Source: Rostratula benghalensis (taxonomy: Eukaryota > Chordata > Aves > Charadriiformes > Rostratulidae). Taken from it: DNA of 64,000 nucleotides. Positions 53,666 through 64,000 of the stretch are shown piece after piece. Made by a program: the position numbers and the translations under genes. The first letter of the stretch is position 1. Every line of letters begins with the position of its first letter. Under the pieces are notes generated by a model that worked only from the letters and a program-made list of their open reading frames with translations, ran no database searches and was not told the origin of the DNA. The stretch is taken from the NCBI GenBank assembly GCA_013399305.1, contig VXAI01000020.1:1795710-1859709 (forward strand), in the 5' to 3' direction.

Positions 53666-56600
53666 GAGAAAAGTAAGGATGGGATGGTCAGCTTCCCTAA
53701 AGCCATGAGGAATGGTCTTCTGGCCAGTGGGAATTATTGTAAAAATATCTTCAGGAGGCAGGAAGATCTAAGTATGCTGCAGTTGCTGGAAAATAATTTT
53801 ATTCATACCACAGCTTCTTTTACAATTAAATACAAATAGCTTTTGAGATTGCAATTGTGCCTCAGGGTGTGTCTCTGAATAAAGGTCCTTTTTTACACCT
53901 ATGGATGTTCATTCCATTGAATCCTAATATCTGCATGTGTCTATACGCCCAGTAAAGCTGGATTAGAGTGTATAAATACAGCTGAGTTTGTGGTGTGGGA
54001 GGGTGAACATCGTGATCCTGACACAGAAGTCATCTACTTGTTAACACTGAAACACTGAGATGACACATCCATACACTCACGACGCGGCTGAGATAAGGGT
54101 GTTGAAACTTTCAGGACACCGGCAGCTCCCCCTTGAATACACATTGGAGAAGACACTTACTATTACTTACAATGTCAGCTGTTCAGCTCTACTCATGAAA
54201 ATGGCACTAAAAATGCAGGTAAGGACTGGAAAAGCACGTGCTGTGGAGAAAAGGCAAACCTCCTCTCCCCGCATCCACCTATCACCAGTGGTGGGCTGAG
54301 ATGCAGCCCCAGCCGGTGAGGATGATGCTGCTACCTTTCAAGGGTAGGAGATTTAAGAAGGCTGGGTGCTAAATGGGAAAAAAAAAATTGTGGTCCTTCT
54401 AGCTAACAGGCCTCTGAAACTCAGTGAGCTAGCGTATGGGGAGCTTTTGTGTGGACAGGCAAAATCAACAGGGCCATCTCACAGGCTCCCAAAATCTCAG
54501 CATGGTGAAGGAGGCACCAGTAGCTTTTTCAGACCTGACTGGTGCAAGGAACCTGAAGGGCAGGCCCTTCTAAAATGCTGCTGGCTTCACCCAAAACTGC
54601 TTATCCAAAGCTTTCAGGTGTCCCTTGGACCTTTAGATAAACTGGTTTACATTGTACAAACAAATCCCATTTTTGGCTCAGAGCATTTTTGACAGCCGCT
54701 CAAACACACAGAAATCTTAGGCTTGTCAGAGGTCCTTCATGTGACTCTCATAATGCAAAGCAGCCCTACATTTTGAAATATTTCCTTTCTTCTTGTTTGC
54801 ATTGAGGGAAATCACAGAGAAAATCCCTGCAAATTGTCAACAGAATCACAGAAGAATGGCCACGAAGAACTCTGTGTTTACTATCAAACACATAAACTGT
54901 ATGTATTTAGACACTGGAGATTTATTACACATACAAAGCCAAAACAGCAGATTAAAAATTATATCTCCCCTCACTACTTTCAATGTGAATGGCATAAAAA
55001 TCTTTCTGCAACTCTTTAAATTTCAGTTGGAATTTATAACGAAAATCTGAAAGTTAGCTTTAATTTACAACCTGATCAGGAAGCTGAATTTTCAAATATA
55101 TGGATGTATACATAGTTAATCCAAGAAGACCAAATCCAGTTCAGCTATTTTCTTTTTCACTAGATATCCCCATATTATTAGAAGTACACAGCTAACCAGG
55201 TTTCATGCAGTAGACAAAATAGCATTGTGGGATTACATTAGTCCGACAGCTGCTTTATGACTATAGCTTCCAGACCAATTTATTTAATATTGATCTTTAA
55301 ACAAACATCAGTACAAATAAATTTGAGCACTCTAGTCCTGAGATTTTATATCTATAAAGGAGGCCAATATTCAGAGAAGCAGTTCTGCTTGTATTTCGCT
55401 CTTTGATTCCGTTTTCTTTGATCCTACCAGGTATCAAATACATCAATGCCAAATTAAAACAAATCCATCCTCAGATAAAGCTCTGTTTATAATCTTTCGT
55501 GCAGAAAGAATTTTTCTATCAATAACTTCCAGCAAGCATTTTAACTGATCTTTTTATTGCTTTATTCTGATTACTACAAAAGGCAGCAATGCCACGTCCT
55601 GACTGAGTATCACGCTAAATTCTCTCTGGCAGAACTGTCAAGGAGGGCTTCGAGAACAACGTGCTCCATCTTTCACACTTTCATGTGGTTTTCCTCCTCA
55701 CTATTTTCATCCAGCATCAGGGAGAGGCCCAGCTCCCAGTGCCCCCCTGCTAAGAAATTTGCTGTGCTATGATACAGGTCTGGGAGGCTGAGGTGAAGTC
55801 TTTTACGAGGCAAAAGCTGACCATTTGGAGGAGGGGACAGCTGGGTGCTAAACGTAAATAGGAAAAAAAACCTAGATAGGGAAACAGATAATGAACCCTG
55901 GGATTAGACACTCAATTCAATTAGGCGGGTATATATAAATGTTAGGCATAAAGTGATCCAACATAATTATTTGCATAGGACTTATTTGTGCCCTTCTTAG
56001 CCATGCCGAATGAGCACAGATACCAGATTCACTGGGGGCACATCTTCCACTGGTGTGGAACTGGGCTAAAGTTCAAAAGTTTTTGGTCACAACTTACTCA
56101 GATCTGCCATCTGGCTTATGTGCACTGAGTTCTATGGATTATATCCATCTCCCAAATGGAATAAGTAGACATTTCTGTGTGTCAGGGAAAAAAAAAAGAA
56201 AAGAAAATGAAAATCTGCCGCCCATGTTGACCAGAAGAATGGCCATTAAAGTGGCTCACAGAGCCCTCGCTTTGGCAGCAGGCTGAGGGCTGTCGGCTCT
56301 CCCAGGGGTGTGCCTTTTGGAGGAGGCGATGTATTCCTTCAAACCTGCAATCTGCTTGACTGCAGTCATCCTGACTGGGGCTCAGGATGTGCCAAAACTT
56401 CTACTAGGATCTGTGAACAGTAAGTCTCGTAGGAAATCAGGGCTTCAAAAAAACTTTGCTTTTGTTTGTGGTTTATAGCTGTTTGGGGGAGGAAACTGGC
56501 TATGCAGAACTGACTGCTGCTGCACTGGTACCTAAGAGTAGGGCATGTCTATGAAAAGGAAGCACCCTTACTTAAGATTAATAGCTTCCAAATTAACATT

Positions 56601-57387
56601 ACAGAAACAATTCCCCTCCAGTACTACACTTTGTGCAGCTTTGCTTGAGACTGAGGAAGACTTCTGATTTGTATGTCAATGTTACCAACAGCTGATCTCC
56701 TCAATAGGTTCGTGGTGTTCCCAGCTAAGCAGGAGCAGGCTATGGAAAACACTAGCACAACAGTCTAAGGCTTCATTTTGAGTACATTGTGAGCTTGGAG
56801 TTTGCAGAAGTCCACCAACCACTGTCATGTGGGGAAAAGACCCACAAAAGACCATAAGACCAAAAACCTGGCAGCAGTACACACAACTATGCTGCAGAAA
56901 CTGATGGCAAAACTAGGGCATATTTAAACTGCTTGCCTTCTGAAAAAAAAAACAACCCAAAAAACTCTCTCAATGTTTGGAGACCTATTCCTATCACAGA
57001 CTTTATTTATTTGACTTTGATTGCTGTTTCCCCTGATCCTAATTTTAGAAGACCCCCTCCATTTTCTGAAGGCAACAGAGACTAGACAGTGATTTACAGG
57101 TGCAGACAAAAGAATGCAAAGGCTCCCAAATGTCCCACCTTATTTGGGTTATAGCTCTAGCGCCCAGTAAGATATGAAGCAAAATGTTTTTCCTGAGTTC
57201 GCTTCTACCTATGGAGTAAGCACAGTGAAGAAATAATTCACCAATTCATCAAGTGACCTCAGATCCTAACATGTGATAAAATGAACGATAAAGGAGTTAT
57301 GATTTTGATCAACAAATATCCCTTCAAATACATGATCCATAAAAAGTTGCATCCTGTTTACTGTGTGAATCATGATTCCGAAGGCTT

Positions 57388-57450
57388 TGGTGGTTTGTTT
57401 TGGTTTGGGGTTTTTTTTTTGTTTGCTTATTTGTTTTTCTTTTTTTTTTA
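57388..57450. repeat. T/G low-complexity tract
   Basis: TTTGGTGGTTTG, a GGGG followed by eleven-odd T, and TTTG/TTTC units make an almost pure T/G stretch. It is a compositional mirror of the A/C tract at 44390. No element body is seen. Confidence 0.75.
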
Positions 57451-60400
57451 TTGATGGCATTAATGACAGATCAACAAATTATATCTTGCTGTGTGATGCA
57501 GTAAATAGAAGGCTGCCCTATAAAGCAAGCTGCCATCTCGGAAGACTGCTTACAGTTCCACCCATAGGTCTGAACTACTCCAGATTTAATTTCACAAGGA
57601 GTGAATTCAGATTATTTCATAACCCTTAAAGATGGCCCCAGCCTATTTTTAATGGGCTGCTGGCATTTGTGAAAACAGTACAATTACTGAAGCTGTTGCT
57701 AAAACCCACAGCTACAGAGTACTACTCACCTAAAATGGTCTCTGGGACCATTGCGATGGAAAAGCTACTGACACTGCAGACTGTCCAGGAAAGCTATTGG
57801 AAAATCTATATGGTGCTAAGTCATAACATGAACTTTTTACAGTCTCTCTTTTACGGGGGCTACATACATACGGCATAGTAAAAGGCAATTCCTGACCATT
57901 GAGCACTGAAGTCTGTGGTGTACGTAAGCTTGAACAAGGTGAAAAAGCAATTCTGGTTTACTTCTCACATTAATTGTGAGATAACGGCCAAGTACAATGT
58001 AGCAACCACATGGCCACAGGGGAAGGAAAGCAGTTCTTCTAACCCTCCGGAGTTATTTGCCATTCTTACCCTGAGGAAACTCAAATGCTCCTAGTTCCCC
58101 AATAATAAGCACTTGGAGTTTCGTTTTAATGATTGTTGACAAGGTGTATAACTCTGCCATTAAAAGCATCCAAGAAGCTATGGCACTCTGTTCCCCCTCT
58201 CCCAACAAGTGTTCCTGTAGCTGTTTTGGTTTTGGTGGAGAACAGTCTGGTTGAAAGGCAGAATAAAAACCTCTGGCCCTTGCTACAGAACACGTACTCC
58301 AGCTCCACAGGGTCTTCGCTACTGAGACTCCACAGGACCCTGCTAAAACTGTCTGTCTAGTTCAACTCGGCACAGTCTCACTCCGGCTAGGCCTTTGGAT
58401 CAAACCCTTCTCATGTGAACACAGAGAGCGTCTGTGAAACTGTGGAGCAGATGTCTCCACAGAGACTCACAGATGCTGTCAGGACGGAACTTCAGGCTCA
58501 AACATTTGATGCATTTTAAAGAGGGATTCGGAATCAGACTCGAGCAGACAGATTGATCGTCTAACACTTCAAAGGATTGAGCAGAATTGTTGTCATATTT
58601 TTCCTTTGTGCTACCCCCCTCTCCCACTGGCACAAATGGAGGTGACTTGTGTTTAACTTGACATGTTGTGTGGGGTGTACAGGAGGGGACTTCCACCTTC
58701 CAATTAAAGGAGTCGGGCAAGAATCATTAGCTGAAGCAATGGAACAGAATGTGGGGCTGAAGGAGTTTAACACACCAGAGGAAAATGAATGCCTAATGAA
58801 AAGGCTGCTTTGCCCCACCTGGTTCTTGTTCTGAGCACACATGTGCAGCCAAGCCTCGACTTCCAAGACGTTAATTGCACTTTAGAGTAGGTAGTTTAAG
58901 AAAATCCCAAAGTCTTAAAATGCTTTCCATACTCCCCATCTTCAAGGACTGAAACATGCTACAACACAAGACTACTTATTTCTTCAATCAATTCATAGAA
59001 ACTATTACAAATTCTCTCCATTAATTAATGCGTGTCTTTGTAGGATTTGTTTATGTGGGATCTGGGGTCTTTTTGGAGAGCAGTGAAGGGCATTTACAAG
59101 TCATTCATTTGACAAATAGCATGTGCAAAAGCAAACAGAAAGTGAGGAAAGAGTGAACAGATTTCTGCTCTTCATCCAGAAAATTTGGTAAGGTCTGTGC
59201 TTAGTCTAATTTGGAAAGGTGAAGCCATCAAGAATGGAAGAAGGAAGACAGCCAGAAGTCCAGAAGGGATGGAAGGTGGGCAGGAGTACTAGTAATACAA
59301 ACTACATGCATAAACATGCAACTGGAGACATGGAAATAATTTTGGAGAAAAGGGATTTGCCTTCTTTCTTCAGTTGCCATTTTGACACATTTGCCATCCT
59401 AAGAACAACTTCTTAGGCATCCCTCTTGTCTTGGGCTGAAGAGAAAGGCTTGTCTGGCATTTAATTCAAAGAGGAGCTTTCATCAGTTGGGTTGAGCTGT
59501 GAGTTAGTGATGGGCATAAGTGTTTTATTGAAAATATCCCTCCTCTCCTGTCATCAGCTATTGGAAAACAAAAGAAGAGAGGAAATACAACTATAAATGT
59601 GGAGAAATACCAGTGAGATTATTAAGGGAGGCTTCAAACAACTAAGGTGATTTACATGAACTACATAGAAAAAAAAAATCTGCTAATGGGAAGAGGAAAC
59701 AAAACTGCCTGAGACGGAAGTCCAAGCATCGGTCTTTCTCTACCATATGTCCTCTGGATCAGCCCATTGAATATAAGAAACAATAAAACAATATAAGACA
59801 AACTTCTCCACAAAAGGCAGGAAAATGGGGATAAATGCTACAAGACAGAGAAGGTTGTAATACCACTGTTGTCACTTTAATGAGGAAACAACACAGGATT
59901 GTTAGAGGAAATGCCAAAGCTCAATCCAAATTTACAGTCAGAAGGTGTCTAGCACAGGAAGAGGGACAGTTATTACTTAGGAGAAAGTCTGGGGGTCTTG
60001 TCAGACAGAAGCTGGTGAGCAGGTCACTTTCAGTGATGTCCCTGCTATGTCCATTACTATGTGAGGTCAAGGAGCTCGAAGGAAGGGAATACAGCACTGA
60101 ATACCCTCAGCTCTCCATTATGTGTGCTTCAGTCATGAAGAGAAAAGAGGCACTTAGGCACAAAGGAAGAGCCTCTACTATCACCTGCAACAAAGGCACT
60201 GAAGGAATTACATGTCTGAATATTTTCATTCAGCCAACTAGGAATTAGAGACGGCTCAAGGGGACTTAATTTCAACTGCAACCTTTCCTTCCCCTCAGCA
60301 ATCCTGTTTCCTGGGTATATGTTAGTGCATAAAAGGCCTGCTGGGAGACTGGAAGGGTAGGGGGTTCTTGTCTGTCCGCTGACACAAGTATCTTGGGAAT

Positions 60401-60459
60401 AGCTGTCATCCTGTTATTAAATATTTAAATATTTCAAGAGCAAGCAAGATTCATCAACC

Positions 60460-60800
60460 TTTGGAAAGAGTAATCAAGAGAATGAAAGGTAGACAAAAAA
60501 AAGGAAGAGGTTGGTTATTTTGGAGGAAGAAGATGGGATCACCAGAGGAGAAAATATGCAAAGAGGGGAAAAAGTGGCAGAGAAAATTGATGAGAAAAGG
60601 AAGAATAATGAGAGACAAACAAAAGGGAAAGCACTGAAACAATACACAAGAAATAACAGGGAGAATAGAATTGGAAAACAAACTAGAGCAATACCTGGAA
60701 ACTCTGTGTCTGTACCAGTGAGAAAAAGCAAGCAAGCAAGAAAACAAACAAAAAGCAAGCAACCATTATAGAAATTCTGGACAAAGTGGTCAAGAAAATA
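60460..60800. repeat. Purine-rich tract with AAGC/AAAC simple repeats
   Basis: The plus strand is A/G-dominated for about 300 bases, ending with AAGCAAGCAAGC and AAACAAAC units at 60727-60760. The complementary strand is pyrimidine-rich and lacks stops, which explains the 241-codon open frame on the minus strand (61199-60474). Confidence 0.7.
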
Positions 60801-61399
60801 AAAAAGCAGCAAGAGGTGGATAGGGTAAGTAGAGTAAAAGGAGAGGATGAACAATATCAACAGCCAGAAACATCCCAGGGATGGGGAAAGAAGGTGCATT
60901 TCATGATCATAAACATGAAATAAATGTCTTTCTTTTGTTCTACTATTTTTATGCTTGATTGCCAAAACACTGTTTTCTCCAGAATGAAACACAATACTTA
61001 GTAGCTTAACACAGTTTATGAAGGTCAAGGTGATGTTTTGGGGTTCTCCCATCCTTATTAAATGTGTACCTGACAGCTGTAGCAAAGGAAGATATCTAGC
61101 AAAAAGCTGATGAAATGCATGGCCTGCCAAATAGGAGTTTGAGACAGCTCTGAACAAGAAAGGAATGTAACTGAAGGGTTGATGGGAGAGCACCAGCACC
61201 CCTTGCTATAGACACTGCTCAAGTGTCTCACTTGATGCTTTTGGGAAGGGAAGCCCTGGAATGATGGTGAGCACTGCAGGGTGATGGGACACAACAAGGT
61301 GCTGCAATAGCTGGAGATCCATATTTAAACAGCTTAACCTAGTCAGGGAGCCAAAGAGGCCAGTTCAATTTTAACAGCATTCAGACAATGTTTTCAGCT

Positions 61400-61555
61400 G
61401 CACATCTCAAAGCTCCTTACAACCAGAATTTAAATATCACAGTAATCATTTTACAGAGAAGGAGCTATGACCACCAGGGTGCTGTAACTCATCCAAGGTA
61501 ACAATGCAGGTAGCAGACTATGAACAGATCCCAAGTCCCCACCTGGTGCCCTTTC
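61400..61555 (-). mobile_element. MIR-like SINE remnant, reverse orientation (best preserved)
   Basis: The plus strand reads CACATCTCAAAGCTCCTTACAA, then AGTAATCATTTTACAGAGAAGG, GTAACTCATCCAAGGTAACAA, GCAGGTAGCAGACTATGAAC and CAGATCCCAAG, followed by GGTGCCCTTTC. This tracks the reverse complement of a full MIR-like SINE from its 3' side ('aaagc.ctttac') through the core ('attttacag..gag', 'cttgcccaaggtcaca', 'gtggcagagc..gaaccca') to the 5' side ('ccagtgcccttt'). It is old and carries no function of its own. Confidence 0.7.
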
Positions 61556-62629
61556 TCTTTTACCCATGGACTTGTCAGATTCTTCCCCTAACATCAGCTT
61601 CAAAAGCTGCTTATGTTACAGGCTGGAAGTCGAGCTGGTGGGAAGGCAGCCGTGCAGTCAAAACAAGTGTAACCCACAGTATTGTGGGGGAAACTACCAG
61701 AAATAGGCCAACACAGTAAAAATAAAACAAAAAAACGGGAGAGAGGGAAAAGAGAAAGAAGTCAAGGGTTGTTCAACAGAGAATTAAAAGGCGTTTATTC
61801 CATCCTGGCAAGGATAATCTAAACACTATTGTGGTTAAATGTTTGCCTACTGCAGATCATGTTACAGCAGATTTTTCTATTCAAAGGGTTTGTTAATGGC
61901 TTTGCTATTCCTTGCATGGGTCTTGAAAAAAAGCACATGCTATGAATGCGATATCTTTGCTTTTGATGCCAGAGGTTGTGAAAGGAAAGTTGGGAAAGAA
62001 CTGGCACACAGAAGGAAAGCAGCCAGCCCATTTAGGAATAGTCCATTAACTCATAGGAGAAGATTCCCCCAGGACACAGTCCCAAAGAAGAACCCTGGCG
62101 AGTTTAGGCTTGTATATCATTTGTCCTATCCAGAGGGCGAGAGAGTTAATGATTATATAGACACCTTGCTGTGTTCAGTATCGTTTGTGCCTCTCCATCA
62201 AGTGATGCAGATTACAAGAACAGCAGACTGAGGGTTCAGTCATATAAGAAGTAGAGAGAAAGAGAGACAGGCACAAACCCATACCCCCGCCTCCTTGTCA
62301 CACACAGAGCTGCTCACATGTTACCAGAACACCATGATAGATTTCACTTGCCACTTAAAGGTTTCAGACTCGAGGGCAACATTTACATAGATAAAGGTGT
62401 GCATATGGGTTCTGTAGCTTTGCACTAGTTACTCGATGTGCTTGGTACATCCCCACAGCGGATGCGTAGGCAAAAATTCCAGATTAAAAAGAAGGGCGAA
62501 AAATTCTCCTACCTAATTAACATAGCTTTTTGTCTAAGGAAGCACCAAACATCATGGCATTTCAGGAGTTATTGATGGCATTTGGGGAGGTTACCAGGGA
62601 TTTCATGGTCCCTACAGCAGATGATAAAA

Positions 62630-62655
62630 GGGGGAGGGGGAGGGAGAGCAGAGGG
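62630..62655 (+). other. G-quadruplex-prone run
   Basis: Four G runs (5, 5, 3 and 3 bases) are separated by A, A and AGAGCAGA. This fits a permissive four-tract quadruplex motif on the plus strand. The location is deep inside the long intron, with no other signal nearby. Confidence 0.6.
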
Positions 62656-64000
62656 TCCAGGAAAACTTATTAAATTTTGGGCATCAAACTGGATTCAAGG
62701 AGAAGAGAATCACACCCCGCAAGGGACTGGGACAAAAATCCTATGAGATTACTGGCTCAGCTGTGGCAAGCTAATAAGGTTATTCTGAAGCAGATGCAGT
62801 CGTTAATACAGTGGTGGCATGGGGATCTCCCGAGAGGGGTCAGAGCCATGATAACTCACAGTAGAGTAATGCACAATATATCTGTGGCCAGATCTTGTGA
62901 TGGTAACTAAATGAACCCATGTCAGCGCTCTGTCGTTTAACCCACTTTGTTCTTAATACCATTTTGGTGGGGTGGGGCTTCCTCACACCACCTAGTTGCT
63001 TGAAAACAGCCTCGAAAAGCAGCAACGTTTTAGGCAAGTTATAGGGCCATTAAACAGAAGATTCAGGTGGACGGAAAGTCACTTTTGGGGAAAGTTACTT
63101 ACTACAGAACTGCTCACATTAATTCCAAATTTATAAAAATCAGGCAATTTCTGTTATTTATGGTTGCAGAGAAGAGAGCTTTGGCAGCTCTTTGAGCGCT
63201 ATGGAATGAAGAGGTGGGTTCGATGTGAAAGGTTGCATTGCTCATGCTTTTCACGATATTTGCAGCACCAGCAAAGTAATTTGTGGTAAATGGCTAAAGA
63301 TTGTTGGATTCTATCACAAAATCTACAAGCACTGAGCTTATTGGGGACCTGTGATAATGTTGCTCAGGGCCTGCACTCTGTTATGCTTAGCGCCTGATGC
63401 ATTCTTTATGGCCAGATACGTGTAAAGGGAACAACTATTCACTCGCTAACTCTTGTTTCTGCCTAGTGGCAGTAGAAGTCAAAGCCAGCCACCTCATGAT
63501 TACTGCTGGCTTGTGTTTTACCAGTACTTTAGTACCAAGTTCTCTGTCCTGAGGAGCTTACTGTCTGAATGAGATGAAGAAGTAAGGATTTCACTGAGGG
63601 CCATATTGAGGAGAACGGGAAGATCAAAGTTAGAAAAGACAGAGGGATTTGTAAGAAGGAGTCACTTGAAAGATGAGATTGTTTTGAAACACAGTGGGTG
63701 GCACTGGGAAGTTGCAAAGATAAAGAGAGACAGCAAAGGGAAGGGTAAGGAAAGACTACACGGAGGGGAACAAAAACGGAACTGAGGACACCCTTTAGGA
63801 GGAGAGAACTTTCAGTCCTAAAGGGTAAAGAAAGAATTTTAGTAGACCAGAAACACTCTCAATGAAGCAGTCTTTAAAAATATTGGTGCCAATGGCAGAA
63901 CTCACACGTGAGGCCACCTGCAACATTTAAATTGCATCATGGCATTTAAATTGTTCTGTCAAAAAAACCATCAAAGCCTATTTTCTGTGCAGAATAGTGT

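Noticed and set aside
57517..57640. Possible further LINE relic (PYKASCHLGRLL) on the plus strand
   Set aside because: Only 'YKA' resembles the L2 block. The surrounding residues do not match, so it is not supported.
60474..61199. 241-codon minus-strand open frame rich in Leu, Phe and Ser, resembling a multi-pass membrane protein
   Set aside because: Its 3' half is the complement of a purine-rich tract. Pyrimidine-rich strands lack stop codons and encode Leu/Phe/Ser/Pro automatically. No homology or start context supports a gene.

Overview
The window looks like vertebrate nuclear DNA, most likely from a bird. It is intron-rich, with no operons and no long convincing ORFs. It carries CR1 non-LTR retrotransposon 3' ends of the type typical of bird genomes (28333-28502 and 37411-37517), plus very old, decayed MIR-like SINE and L2-like LINE fragments. 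Species and chromosome cannot be read from the sequence.

Only one gene can be supported. Two coding exons on the minus strand, 14123-13992 and 11313-11198, join in frame and encode C2H2 zinc fingers matching the C-terminal end of the ZNF521/ZNF423 family of large (about 30-finger) nuclear transcription cofactors. From memory of the two paralogues I favour ZNF521. The gene runs right to left. The large exon holding most fingers should lie beyond the right edge. The short last exon, which should supply the final histidine(s) of the last finger, the stop codon and the 3' UTR, was not found and probably lies beyond the left edge.

Layout: 1-11197 is the partial intron after the second exon. It holds a MIR-like SINE and an L2-like LINE remnant. 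11314-13991 is the complete 2,678-bp intron between the two exons. 14124-64000 is about 50 kb of the upstream intron. That long intron contains two CpG-enriched stretches (about 14750-15420 and 50280-50830), a 154-bp tandem duplication (22777-23074), a (GGATA)n microsatellite (23541-23600), two CR1 tails, two more L2-like LINE scraps, several MIR-like scraps, an A/C-only tract (44390-44597), purine-rich tracts and G-quadruplex-prone runs. Some repeat-free stretches could be conserved enhancers, but this cannot be shown without alignment.

I found no CRISPR array, rRNA, tRNA, intact transposon, viral gene or new multi-gene system. The points most worth checking are the in-frame skippable zinc-finger exon, the intragenic CpG-rich segments and the L2-like coding relics.
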